Under the pieces are notes generated by a model. The model was not told the DNA's origin. It saw only the letters and a list, made by a program, of their open reading frames with translations, and ran no database searches. Made by a program: the position numbers and the translations under genes. Positions 24,463-32,282 of a DNA stretch of 35,572 bases are shown one piece after another (position 1 is the first letter of the stretch; each line of letters begins with the position of its first letter). The stretch comes from Cellulomonas sp. B6 (GTDB lineage: Bacteria > Actinomycetota > Actinomycetes > Actinomycetales > Cellulomonadaceae): positions 1 through 35,572 of the forward strand of contig NZ_LNTD01000092.1 in NCBI RefSeq assembly GCF_001462455.1, in the 5' to 3' direction.

Positions 24463-24504
24463 TCAGCCGGCGCGCTCAGGAAGTACTACGAGGATCATCT
24501 GCAC
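24463..24504 (-). CDS. ilvB leader peptide (attenuation peptide)
   Basis: GTG at 24504 to TGA at 24463-24465 encodes MQMILVVLPERAG, 13 residues with a run of Ile-Leu-Val-Val-Leu codons (ATC CTC GTA GTA CTT). The use of GTA and CTT, rare codons in this genome, in the control region would sharpen ribosome stalling. A terminator follows 33 bases after the stop. A comparable Val/Leu/Ile-rich leader peptide controls ilvBNC in Corynebacterium glutamicum. The TAGGGT -10 lies 7 bases upstream of the GTG, so the peptide is probably read from a leaderless transcript. Confidence 0.88.
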   Translation of the reverse strand: MQMILVVLPERAG

Positions 24505-24511
24505 GTCGGCG

Positions 24512-24541
24512 ACCCTACGCCTGTCCCGAGCGGGTGTCACA
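24512..24541 (-). promoter_or_regulatory. Promoter of the ilvB operon
   Basis: On the minus strand a TGTGAC -35 (24541-24536) is separated by 18 bases from a TAGGGT -10 (24517-24512); the leader peptide GTG starts 7 bases further on. Upstream, the sequence ATGTGA occurs twice within 35 bases, which may be regulator contacts. Confidence 0.5.
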
Positions 24542-24684
24542 TCCCTCACGTCCCGTCTCACATCGTGGTTCACACGTCCATGCCGTGGAACGCGGGACCG
24601 GCGGGACCGCGCGCGGGCGGGTCCCGTCCCCCGGGGCGCCCCGTCGGTCCCTAGCGTGGGACGCACGCGACAGGGAGGCCACCG
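24542..24684 (+). promoter_or_regulatory. Upstream region of the lipoprotein gene
   Basis: This stretch between the ilvB promoter and the lipoprotein gene has no ORF I would support. TAGCGT (24653-24658) is a plausible -10 for the lipoprotein gene and AGGGAGG just before its ATG is the ribosome binding site. GGGACC occurs as a direct repeat and can pair with GGGTCCC at 24619-24625. Confidence 0.4.
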
Positions 24685-25350
24685 ATGACCACCACGACCG
24701 TCCGCCGGGTGCTCGCCGCGGCGACCACGCTCGGCCTGAGCGCCGTCCTCGCGGCGTGCGCCGACGACCCCACGCCGACGTCGACCCTGACGACGACCGT
24801 CGCCGTCACACCGACCCCCACGGGCACCCCGTCCCCGGCACCGGCGCCGACCGACCCCACGGCACCCGACGCCGGCACGCCCGACGCGGCCGAGCCGACG
24901 GACGGGCTCGACGGCTTCGCGGCGCCCGGCACCGAGCTCACGTCCGAGGGCGACGCCTCGCTCTACGTCGTGACCGGCGTGCGCACGGGTGAGCACGACG
25001 GGTACGACCGCGTCGTCTACCAGCTCGAGGGCGGCACCGGCACGCCCGGCTACCGCGTGCGGTACGTCGAGCGCGCGGTCGAGGACCCGAGCGGCGCGGT
25101 CCGCGAGGTCGACGGCGACGCGGTCCTCCAGGTCACGCTCGTGGGCACCACCTACCCGACCGAGGGCGGGCCGCAGGAGTTCTCGCAGGACCTGCGACCG
25201 GACGACGGCGACGTCGAGCACGTGGTGCGACCCCTGACGTTCGAGGGCATGACGGACTCGTTCGTCGGCGTCGACGACGGACCCCGCGCGTTCCGGGTCC
25301 TGGTGCTCGCCGACCCCGTGCGCGTGGTCGTCGACGTCGAGGACCGCTGA
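24685..25350 (+). CDS. Lipoprotein with AMIN-like domain
   Basis: A 221-residue secreted lipoprotein. The signal peptide (1-24, RRVLAAATTLGLSAVLAA) ends in a lipobox LAAC with the acylated Cys25. A Thr/Pro-rich spacer (about 28-72) leads to one globular domain (about 85-219): LYVVTGVRTGEHDGYDRVVYQLEGGTGTPGYRVRYVERA, LRPDDGDVEHVVRPLTFEGMTDSFVGV, FRVLVLADPVRVVVDVED. This matches the AMIN-like domain seen in many actinobacterial lipoproteins; AMIN relatives bind cell-wall components, but the function of this group is unproven. ATG at 24685 follows AGGGAGG. It converges with the prenyltransferase gene, with 5 bases between their ends. Confidence 0.8.
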   Translation: MTTTTVRRVLAAATTLGLSAVLAACADDPTPTSTLTTTVAVTPTPTGTPSPAPAPTDPTAPDAGTPDAAEPTDGLDGFAAPGTELTSEGDASLYVVTGVRTGEHDGYDRVVYQLEGGTGTPGYRVRYVERAVEDPSGAVREVDGDAVLQVTLVGTTYPTEGGPQEFSQDLRPDDGDVEHVVRPLTFEGMTDSFVGVDDGPRAFRVLVLADPVRVVVDVEDR

Positions 25351-25355
25351 CCCCG

Positions 25356-26261
25356 TCAGACCACGGCGCCCGACGTCCCCGAGAGGCCGAGCACGGCGAC
25401 GCACAGCAGGGCCACGACCATCGCGAGCGTGAACGGCAGCCGGCTCCGCCCGCGGCGCAGGCCGACGAGGCCGGCGACGACCCCGGTCAGCACCGCCACC
25501 GCCCCGACGGTGGCGGCCGCACCGCGCGGCGACCCCGGCGGCCCGAGCACGGCCACCACGACCGCCACCGCGAGGACCGCCGGCGCCAGCACGCTCGTCG
25601 CGCGCCGACCCAGCCGGTGCGGCAGGCCCCGCACGCCCGTCGCGGCGTCGTCCTCGAGGTCGGGCAGGACGTTCGCGAGGTGCGCGCCCACGCCGAGCAG
25701 CGCACCGACCGCGAGCAGCCACGCCGCAGGCCGTCCCGGCCCGGGCAGCGCGAGCACGACGAACCCCGGGAGCAGCGCGAACGCGACCGCGTACGGCAGC
25801 CAGGACGCCGCGGTCGCCTTGAGCCCGAGGTTGTACGCCCAGCCCATCGCGACCGCGACGGCGTGCGTGCCCGCAGCGAGCACTCCCGTCGGCAGCGACG
25901 CGAGCACCGACACGACGACCGCGGCGGCCGCCGCGCCGCGCAGCAGCCGCTCCGTCACGGCCCCCGCGACGACCGGCTTGTCCGCACGCGCCACGGCGCG
26001 GTCGCGCGCGGCGTCGAGCCAGTCGTTCGACCAGCCGATCGACAGCTGGCCCGCGAGGACGACGACGAGCACGAGCAGCACGGTGCGGGGCGGCGCCGCG
26101 AGCCCGGCCGCCAAGGCCGTCGACAGGCCCGTGACGACCACCGTCGGTCCGGCGTGGGCCGCGCGGACCAGCCCCGCGAGCGTCCTGCCGGGCGCGGCCC
26201 GCCGGGACCGGTCGCGACGCACCGCCCGGTCGGGGTCGGTGGTCGTGGACGGCTCGCGCAC
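25356..26261 (-). CDS. UbiA-family prenyltransferase
   Basis: A 301-residue polytopic membrane protein, about eight hydrophobic segments. Both Asp-rich motifs that bind the Mg-diphosphate are present: NDWLDAARDRAVARADKP (about 79-96) and DLEDDAATGVRGLPHRLG (about 200-217). UbiA enzymes transfer a prenyl chain to an aromatic or lipid acceptor. It diverges from the type III polyketide synthase gene across 97 bases that hold both promoters (TAGCGT close to this GTG start at 26261). It could therefore prenylate the cluster's phenolic product; alternatively it serves an unrelated lipid or quinone. The acceptor and prenyl donor cannot be told from sequence. Confidence 0.88.
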   Translation of the reverse strand: MREPSTTTDPDRAVRRDRSRRAAPGRTLAGLVRAAHAGPTVVVTGLSTALAAGLAAPPRTVLLVLVVVLAGQLSIGWSNDWLDAARDRAVARADKPVVAGAVTERLLRGAAAAAVVVSVLASLPTGVLAAGTHAVAVAMGWAYNLGLKATAASWLPYAVAFALLPGFVVLALPGPGRPAAWLLAVGALLGVGAHLANVLPDLEDDAATGVRGLPHRLGRRATSVLAPAVLAVAVVVAVLGPPGSPRGAAATVGAVAVLTGVVAGLVGLRRGRSRLPFTLAMVVALLCVAVLGLSGTSGAVV

Positions 26262-26358
26262 GACGCGACGCTAACCCGCGGGGCCGCCCTGCGCGCGCCC
26301 CCTGCACGACCCGGGCTCCCCCCGCGCGGGCACCGCCGCCGCGTGCCACGATGCCGGG

Positions 26359-27444
26359 ATGTCGCACCTGCTGGCCGTCGCCCCCGCGCTGCCGGGGCCG
26401 CCGCGCTCGCAGCAGGAGATCCTCGACGTCGTCGCGCCGCTGGTCGCCGCGGGCGACGCACGCACCGAGGCGCTCGCGCGACGCCTGCACGCCGGCTGCG
26501 GCGTGCGCACGCGGCACCTCGCCCTCCCCCTCGAGCGGTACGGCGAGGTCCGCGACTTCGGGCAGGCCAACGACCTGTACCTCGAGCTGGCCACCGAGCT
26601 CGCCGCGCGCGCCGCGGCCGACGCGCTGGACCGGGCCGGGCTGTCCGCGCAGGACGTGGACCTCGTGTTCCTCACGTCCGTCACGGGCGTCGGCGCCCCG
26701 TCGGTGGACGCGCTGCTCGTCGACCGGCTCGGCCTGCGGCGCGACGTCACGCGCGTGCCGTCCTTCGGCCTGGGGTGCGCGGGCGGCGCGGCCGCGCTCG
26801 CCCGCACGCACGACCACCTCACGGGCCACCCGCACGACGTCGCGCTCGTCGTCAGCGTCGAGCTGTGCTCCCTCACGCTGCAGCCCGACGACCCCAGCCC
26901 CGCGAACCTCGTCGCGAGCGGCCTGTTCGGCGACGGCGCCGCCGCGGCCGTGCTCGTCGGCGACGACCACCCCGCCGCGGCGGGGACCACCGGCCCGCGC
27001 GTGGTCGCGGTCGGCAGCCGCCTCTACCCGGGCACCGCCGACCACCTCGGCTGGCGGGTCGGCGCCTCGGGGTTCCGGATCGTGCTGTCCGCGGGGCTGC
27101 CCGACGTCGTGCGCGCGGGTGTCGCGGCCGACGTCGAGGGTCTGCTCGCGGCGCACGGCCGCAAGCCGGGCGACGTCACGCGGTGGGTCGTGCACGCGGG
27201 CGGCCCGCGCATCCTCGACGCCGTGCAGGACGCCCTCGGCCTGCCCAGCGACGCGCTCGACGCGAGCCGCGCGTCGCTCGCCGACGTCGGCAACCTGTCG
27301 TCCGCGTCGGTGCTGCACGTGCTCGACCGCACGCTGCGTGCCGGGACGCCCGCGGGCTCCCCCGGCGTGCTGCTCGCGTTCGGGCCCGGCGTGGGCCTGG
27401 AGATGGTGCTGCTCGAGTGGTCCACGGGAGGACACGGGTGCTGA
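26359..27444 (+). CDS. Type III polyketide synthase (alkylresorcinol/alkylpyrone synthase-like)
   Basis: A 361-residue chalcone-synthase-fold enzyme with the full catalytic triad: Cys140 (FGLGCAGGAAAL), His279 (VVHAGGPRIL) and Asn312 (VGNLSSASVL). The C-terminal GVLLAFGPGVGLEMVLLEW is the family signature. Such enzymes extend an acyl-CoA starter with malonyl-CoA; the SrsA-like operon context (ICMT-like methyltransferase, flavoprotein) favours an alkylresorcinol-type phenolic lipid. ATG at 26359 with a CACGAT-like -10 immediately upstream. Its end overlaps the methyltransferase start by 7 bp (27438-27444), implying coupled translation. Starter length and cyclisation mode are inference. Confidence 0.92.
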   Translation: MSHLLAVAPALPGPPRSQQEILDVVAPLVAAGDARTEALARRLHAGCGVRTRHLALPLERYGEVRDFGQANDLYLELATELAARAAADALDRAGLSAQDVDLVFLTSVTGVGAPSVDALLVDRLGLRRDVTRVPSFGLGCAGGAAALARTHDHLTGHPHDVALVVSVELCSLTLQPDDPSPANLVASGLFGDGAAAAVLVGDDHPAAAGTTGPRVVAVGSRLYPGTADHLGWRVGASGFRIVLSAGLPDVVRAGVAADVEGLLAAHGRKPGDVTRWVVHAGGPRILDAVQDALGLPSDALDASRASLADVGNLSSASVLHVLDRTLRAGTPAGSPGVLLAFGPGVGLEMVLLEWSTGGHGC

Positions 27445-27962
27445 CCCTCTACCTGGTGGTCGTCGGCCTCACGGCCGTCGAGCGCGTCGCCGAGCTCGTG
27501 GTGTCGACGCGCAACGCCCGCTGGTCGTTCGCGCGCGGCGGTGTCGAGAGCGGCCGCGGGCACTTCCCCGCGATGGTCGCGCTGCACACCGCGCTGCTCG
27601 TCGCGTGCGTCGTCGAGGTGCTCGTCGCCGACCGGCCGTTCCTGCCGTGGCTGGGGTGGCCCGCGCTCGCGCTCGTCGTCGCGAGCCAGGGGCTGCGGTG
27701 GTGGTGCATCGCGACGCTCGGGCCGCGGTGGAACACGCGCGTGATCGTCGTGCCCGACCTGCCGCTCGTGGACCGGGGGCCGTACCGCTGGCTGCGCCAC
27801 CCGAACTACGTCGCGGTGGTCGTCGAGGGGATCGCGCTGCCGCTCGTGCACACGGCCTGGGTCACGGCTCTCGTGTTCACGCTGCTCAACGCGGTGCTGC
27901 TGGCGCGGTACCGGATCCCCGCGGAGGAGCGCGCGCTGCGCGCGGCGACCGTGGGCGCGTGA
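27438..27962 (+). CDS. ICMT-like membrane methyltransferase (SrsB-like)
   Basis: A 174-residue protein of the isoprenylcysteine carboxyl methyltransferase family. Hydrophobic segments at about 1-18, 35-55, 60-80 and 130-152. The SAM-binding hallmark GPYRWLRHPNYVAVVVEGIALPLVH (about 114-138) and the terminal RIPAEERAL are clear. In the Streptomyces griseus srs operon a protein of this family methylates the phenolic lipid made by the type III PKS; the same job is inferred here. GTG at 27438, preceded by GGGAGGAC, overlapping the PKS stop by 7 bp. Confidence 0.9.
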   Translation: MLTLYLVVVGLTAVERVAELVVSTRNARWSFARGGVESGRGHFPAMVALHTALLVACVVEVLVADRPFLPWLGWPALALVVASQGLRWWCIATLGPRWNTRVIVVPDLPLVDRGPYRWLRHPNYVAVVVEGIALPLVHTAWVTALVFTLLNAVLLARYRIPAEERALRAATVGA

Positions 27963-28008
27963 GCGCGGGGCGACGCGCGGCGCGGCCGTCGCGCGGCGGG
28001 CCGGTGCC

Positions 28009-29058
28009 GTGACGGACACCGACGTGCTCGTGGTGGGCGGCGGCCCCGTGGGCCTGGCCGCCGCGGTCGAGGCGCGCCGCCGCGGGCTCGACGTGGTCGT
28101 GCTCGAGCCCCGCGACGGCACGGTCGACAAGGCCTGCGGCGAGGGGCTGATGCCGGGTGCGCTGCGCCTGCTGCGCGCGTGGGACCTCGACCCGGCTGGG
28201 CACGTGATCGCGGGGATCAGCTACCGCACGGCGACAGGTCACGTCGACCACGCGTTCCGCGGCGCCCCCGGGCGCGGCGTGCGGCGCACGGTGCTGCACG
28301 ACGCGCTGCGTGCCCTCGCGGCCGACCTCGGCGTCGTCGTCGTGCCGCGCCGCGCGCACGACGTGCGGATCACGCCCGCGGGTGTCGACGTCGACGGCCT
28401 GACGGCCCGCCACCTGCTCGCGTGCGACGGCCTGCACTCGACCGTGCGCCGCCGGCTGGGGCTCGAGCCCGCGGCCGAGCCGCCGACGGAGCGCGCCCGC
28501 GAGCGCGTCGCGGGCCGACGCCGCTACGGCCTGCGGCGGCACTACCGCGTCGCCCCGTGGACCGACCTCGTCGAGGTGCACTGGGCAGCGCACGCCGAGG
28601 CGTACGTGACGCCCGTCGCCGACGACCTCGTGGGCGTCGCGGTGCTCGGCCCGCGCGGCACCGACCTCGACGCGACGCTCGCCGCGCTGCCCGAGCTCGC
28701 GGACCGGCTCGCCGGCGCGGCCCCCGCGAGCACCGTGCGCGGCGCCGGGCCCCTGCGGCAGCGTGCGACGCGTCGCACGCTCGGGCCCGTGCGGCTCGTG
28801 GGCGACGCGTCGGGCTACGTCGACGCCCTGACGGGCGAGGGGCTGCGCGTCGGGTTCGCGCAGGCCCGCGCGGCCGTCGCGACGCTCGACGACCCGGCGG
28901 CGTACGAGCGCGCGTGGCGCGCGGCGACGCGCGAGTACCGCGTGCTGACGACGGGGCTCGTCGCGTGGGCGGGCTCGCCGCTGCGGCCCGCCCTCGTGCC
29001 CGCGGCGCGGCGCCTGCCCGCGCTGTTCGGCGGGGTCGTCGAGCGCCTGGCCCGGTGA
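28009..29058 (+). CDS. FAD-dependent monooxygenase/oxidoreductase (SrsC-like)
   Basis: A 349-residue flavoprotein with the PHBH-like fold. The dinucleotide-binding motif VLVVGGGPVGLAAAVEARRRG is at 6-26, CGEGLMPGALRLL (about 44-56) is shared with the geranylgeranyl-reductase/SrsC group, and the second FAD motif is VRLVGDASGYVDALTGEGLRVGFAQA (about 262-287). SrsC hydroxylates the methylated alkylresorcinol, giving a quinone; the position here, 46 bp after the methyltransferase, suggests the same role. GTG at 28009 is the first start giving the Rossmann motif. It ends 16 bp from the convergent PNPOx-like gene. Confidence 0.88.
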   Translation: MTDTDVLVVGGGPVGLAAAVEARRRGLDVVVLEPRDGTVDKACGEGLMPGALRLLRAWDLDPAGHVIAGISYRTATGHVDHAFRGAPGRGVRRTVLHDALRALAADLGVVVVPRRAHDVRITPAGVDVDGLTARHLLACDGLHSTVRRRLGLEPAAEPPTERARERVAGRRRYGLRRHYRVAPWTDLVEVHWAAHAEAYVTPVADDLVGVAVLGPRGTDLDATLAALPELADRLAGAAPASTVRGAGPLRQRATRRTLGPVRLVGDASGYVDALTGEGLRVGFAQARAAVATLDDPAAYERAWRAATREYRVLTTGLVAWAGSPLRPALVPAARRLPALFGGVVERLAR

Positions 29059-29074
29059 CCGCGGCGCGGCGGTC

Positions 29075-29656
29075 TCACGCGTCCGGCGGCTCGGGGTCCA
29101 TGTCGAACCCGGGCAGGCCGTCGACGCTCGTGCGGTTCTTGAGCCGCCGGTAGGCCGCGCGCCCCTCGACGCCCTTGCGCTCCATGAACGGGGGCAGCAG
29201 GTCACGCTCGCCGACGTGCGACATCAGCGGGACCCCGTACCCGCAGGAGTCCGAGACGCGCTCGACGTCGACCACGACGACCGCGCGGGCGCCACGCGAC
29301 TCGTCCAGGCCGCCCTCGAACCGTCCGAGCAGGTCGTCGAAGCCCTCGTCGTAGAGCGTCACGAACCGGCCGCGGCCGTGCAGGCGCACGATGTCCGGCG
29401 GGCCCTCGAACGCGCAGAACATCAGCGTGATCCGCCCGTTGTCGCGCAGGTGCGCGATGGTCTCCGAGCCCGACGCCGTCAGGTCGACGTACGCGACCGT
29501 GCGCTCGTCGAGCACCGCGAACGTCCCGCCGACCCCCTTGGGCGACACGTTGACGTGACCGCCAGGCCCGCTGGGGGCCGTCGCGACGAAGAACACGTGC
29601 TGCGCCAGCAGCCACGTGCGCATGCGCTCACCGATGTGCTCGTGCACCTTGCCCAT
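29075..29656 (-). CDS. Pyridoxamine 5'-phosphate oxidase-family (FMN-binding split barrel) protein
   Basis: A 193-residue split-barrel flavoprotein. The core is FFVATAPSGPGGHVNVSPKGVGGTFAVLDERTVAYVDLTASGSETIAHLRDNGRITLMFCAFEG (about 22-85), the COG3576-like pattern with NVSPKG. It continues with PPDIVRLHGRGRFVTLYDEGF and a C-terminal tail with GYGVPLMSHVGERDLL. It is not PdxH itself; members reduce or bind varied small molecules using FMN or F420, and the substrate is unknown. ATG at 29656; a CACCAT-like -10 lies a few bases upstream, so it may be leaderless. Confidence 0.85.
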   Translation of the reverse strand: MGKVHEHIGERMRTWLLAQHVFFVATAPSGPGGHVNVSPKGVGGTFAVLDERTVAYVDLTASGSETIAHLRDNGRITLMFCAFEGPPDIVRLHGRGRFVTLYDEGFDDLLGRFEGGLDESRGARAVVVVDVERVSDSCGYGVPLMSHVGERDLLPPFMERKGVEGRAAYRRLKNRTSVDGLPGFDMDPEPPDA

Positions 29657-29721
29657 GCGCGCATGGTGGCACCGACCGCCCGAGCGCGGCGTCGTGCGTC
29701 CGCCCTGCGGCTCGCACCGCC

Positions 29722-31449
29722 CTACGCGGCGCGGCGCACCCATGCCTCCCAGGGGCGCAGCGTGACGCGCCCCGCGACCACCGCCGAGGGCTCGGCGAGG
29801 TTGCCCAGCACGAGCGACGCGTCGTGCCACCCCTCCCCCAGCTCGACCGTGCGCTCGTCGCCGGTGAAGTTCCCCACGACGAGCAGCCGCGCGCCGTCGA
29901 GCGAGCGCTCGAACGCGTAGACGTGCGGGTCGTCGGGCAGCAGCATCGTGAAGTCGCCCAGCCGCACCACGGGGTCCTCGTGACGCAGCGCGACCAGCCG
30001 CCGGTAGTGGTGGAACACCGAGCGCGGGTCGGCGCGCTCGGCCTCGGCGTTGACCTCGACGTGGTTCGGGTTCACGGGCAGCCACGGCGTGCCGGTCGTG
30101 AAGCCCGCGTGCGCGGTCGCGTCCCACTGCACGGGCGTGCGGGCGTTGTCGCGGCTCATGGCCGCGAGCCCCGCCAGCAGCCGTTCGTCGGGCACGTGCC
30201 CGAGCGCGCGCTGCTCGGCGGCCCACCGCACCGACTCGATGTCGCGGTACTCGTCGAACGACGTGAGGTGCGCGTTCGTCATGCCGAGCTCCTCGCCCTG
30301 GTAGACGTACGGCGTCCCGCGGTGCAGGTGCAGCACGGTCGCGAGCATGGTCGCCGAGTCGCGGCGGTGCGCGCCGTCGTCGCCGAACCGCGACACGACG
30401 CGCGGCTGGTCGTGGTTGTCCCAGTAGAGCGAGTTCCAGCCGCGCTCGGCCAGGCCCGCCTGCCACCGGCCCAGGACGGCCTTGAGGTCGCGCAGGTCGA
30501 GCGGCACGGGGTCGAACTTGCCGCCCGGGCCGTGGTCGAGGCCGACGTGCTCGAACGTGAACACCATGTCGAGCTCGCGGCGCGCGGGGTCGGTGAGCAG
30601 CACCGCGTCGTCGACCGTCGCCCCCGGGGTCTCCCCCACCAGCAGCAGGCCGTCGCGACGCCCCTCGAAGACCTCGCGGTGCATCTCCTGCAGGTACGCG
30701 TGCAGGCGCGGGCCGTTGGTGTACTGCGCCGTGCCGTCGCCCAGCGCCCCGGTCGTCACGGGACCGTCGGCGAGCCCGCCGTCGTCGTCGACGACCTTGG
30801 AGACGAGGTTGATGACGTCCATGCGGAAGCCGTCGACCCCGCGGTCGAGCCACCAGCGCATCATCGCGTAGACGGCCTCGCGGACCTCGGGGTTCTCCCA
30901 GTTGAGATCGGGCTGCTTGCGGCTGAACAGGTGCAGGTAGTACTCGCCGGTCGCCTCGTCGAGCTCCCACGCGGGCCCGGAGAAGAACGACGCCCAGTTG
31001 GTCGGCTCGGCGCCGGGGGTGCCCGGTTCCATGCCGTCGCGGGCCGGCCGCCACCAGTACCAGTCGCGCTTCGGCGAGTCGACCGACGCGCGCGACTCGA
31101 CGAACCACGGGTGCTCGTCGCTCGTGTGGTTGACCACGAGGTCCATGACGACCTTGATGCCGCGCGCGTGCAGCGCCGCGACCACGTCGTCGAGGTCGTC
31201 GAGCGTCCCGAACAGCGGGTCGACGTCCTGGTAGTCGCTGATGTCGTAGCCGTTGTCGTCCTGCGGGCTGCGGTACAGCGGCGAGAACCACACGACGTCG
31301 ACGCCCAGCTCGGCGAGGTGGTCGACGCGCCGCAGCACGCCCCGCAGGTCGCCGACCCCGTCGCCGTCGGAGTCCTGGAAGGACCGCGGGTAGATCTGGT
31401 AGACGACCGCACCGGTCCACCAGGGGGCGTCGTCGACGGTGAAGGTCAT
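29722..31449 (-). CDS. GH13 alpha-glucosidase (oligo-1,6-glucosidase type)
   Basis: A 575-residue cytoplasmic alpha-amylase-family enzyme that would cleave glucose from short alpha-glucosides. The (beta/alpha)8 barrel starts at WWTGAVVYQIYPRSFQDSDGDGVGDL. Conserved region I is DLVVNHTSDEH; region II GVDGFRMDVIN with nucleophile Asp211; region III LLVGETPG with acid/base Glu273; region IV NHDQPR with Asp347. The sequence DVINLVSK after the nucleophile (valine at +1) is typical of alpha-1,4-active members, so the linkage preference could be alpha-1,4 as well as alpha-1,6. ATG at 31449 with GAGGAG upstream. No sugar transporter or LacI regulator is adjacent. Confidence 0.92.
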   Translation of the reverse strand: MTFTVDDAPWWTGAVVYQIYPRSFQDSDGDGVGDLRGVLRRVDHLAELGVDVVWFSPLYRSPQDDNGYDISDYQDVDPLFGTLDDLDDVVAALHARGIKVVMDLVVNHTSDEHPWFVESRASVDSPKRDWYWWRPARDGMEPGTPGAEPTNWASFFSGPAWELDEATGEYYLHLFSRKQPDLNWENPEVREAVYAMMRWWLDRGVDGFRMDVINLVSKVVDDDGGLADGPVTTGALGDGTAQYTNGPRLHAYLQEMHREVFEGRRDGLLLVGETPGATVDDAVLLTDPARRELDMVFTFEHVGLDHGPGGKFDPVPLDLRDLKAVLGRWQAGLAERGWNSLYWDNHDQPRVVSRFGDDGAHRRDSATMLATVLHLHRGTPYVYQGEELGMTNAHLTSFDEYRDIESVRWAAEQRALGHVPDERLLAGLAAMSRDNARTPVQWDATAHAGFTTGTPWLPVNPNHVEVNAEAERADPRSVFHHYRRLVALRHEDPVVRLGDFTMLLPDDPHVYAFERSLDGARLLVVGNFTGDERTVELGEGWHDASLVLGNLAEPSAVVAGRVTLRPWEAWVRRAA

Positions 31450-31599
31450 GCGCGGCAGCTCCTCGCCCGGGGCGTCGTGGGGACGGTCCGACGCTCGCAC
31501 GGCGCCGGGCGCGACGCACGTCGTCCGCCGCGGCGCCCGGAGCACCCGACGCCGCGCTGGGCCGTCCGGGCGATCCCGGGACCTCGGTCCCCCGACTCG
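31450..31599. other. GH13/TetR intergenic region
   Basis: About 150 bases between the divergent GH13 and TetR genes. It is very GC-rich, with GGCGCC/GGCGCC-type local palindromes near 31500-31540, but I see no ORF and no confident promoter for the GH13 gene. Confidence 0.3.
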
Positions 31600-31614
31600 T
31601 TGACACACCGTCAA
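31600..31614. promoter_or_regulatory. TetR-type operator upstream of the regulator gene
   Basis: TTGACACACCGTCAA is an inverted repeat (TTGAC...GTCAA, 5-base centre). It overlaps or abuts a TAGCGT -10 (31615-31620) that is 7 bases before the regulator's ATG. Its position fits autorepression by the TetR protein. Confidence 0.6.
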
Positions 31615-31627
31615 TAGCGTCCTCCCC

Positions 31628-32254
31628 ATGAGCACCGCGCAGCGACGGGTCGTCAAGGCCCCCGACGTCCGACGCGACGAGATCGTCGACGCCGCACGCA
31701 CGCTGTTCGCCGAGCAGGGCGTCCGCAGCACGACGTTCCAGCACGTCGCCGACCGCGTCGGCGTCACCCGCGGGCTCGTCTACCACTACGTCGGCGACAT
31801 GGAGACGCTCGTCGGCCTCGTCATCGACGCCTGCATCGACGACTTCGTCGCCGACCTGCGCGCGTGGGACGCGGCCCGCCGCCCCGGCGACGTCGACGGC
31901 GCGGTCGTCGAGTGCGTCGCGCTGTTCCGCCGCCACGTCCCGACCCGGCGGCGCGGCGACGGCCCCGGCCCCCGCACCGCGACGCCCCTGCCGCGGTTCG
32001 ACGACGCCGCGCTCTCGGTTCAGTTCCTCGACCGGGCGGTCGAGGCGCTCGTCGACACCCTCGAGGTCACGACGATCCCCGCCTACGCCGCGCGGCACAC
32101 CATCCAGATCGCGCACGTGCGCGCCACGTTCGTCGTGCTCGTGCACGGCCTCATCGCGCTCGTCCGCTCCCAGCCGGACACCCCCGACGACGTGCTCGCC
32201 ACGCTCGTCCGGCAGACCCTGCGGCTGGCCCCCAACGACCCTGCCGCGTCATAG
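31628..32254 (+). CDS. TetR-family transcriptional regulator
   Basis: A 208-residue repressor. The N-terminal DNA-binding domain is clear: RRDEIVDAARTLFAEQGVRSTTFQHVADRVGVTRGLVYHYVGDMETLV (about 15-62), with the helix-turn-helix at about 38-57. The C-terminal ligand-binding domain is all-helical and not assignable to a ligand. ATG at 31628 follows a TAGCGT -10 by 7 bases, so the mRNA is probably leaderless. The next gene, a membrane protein, begins 28 bp after the stop, and TTGAC/GTCAA symmetry sits at the promoter; together they suggest an autoregulated two-gene operon. Confidence 0.92.
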   Translation: MSTAQRRVVKAPDVRRDEIVDAARTLFAEQGVRSTTFQHVADRVGVTRGLVYHYVGDMETLVGLVIDACIDDFVADLRAWDAARRPGDVDGAVVECVALFRRHVPTRRRGDGPGPRTATPLPRFDDAALSVQFLDRAVEALVDTLEVTTIPAYAARHTIQIAHVRATFVVLVHGLIALVRSQPDTPDDVLATLVRQTLRLAPNDPAAS

Positions 32255-32282
32255 CGGCCAGGGCGCACGTCGAAGGAGAGAC

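Noticed and set aside
31600..31605. TTGACA as a -35 hexamer for the TetR gene
   Set aside because: Only nine bases separate it from the TAGCGT -10, too short for a promoter. Its palindromic partner GTCAA makes an operator the better reading.
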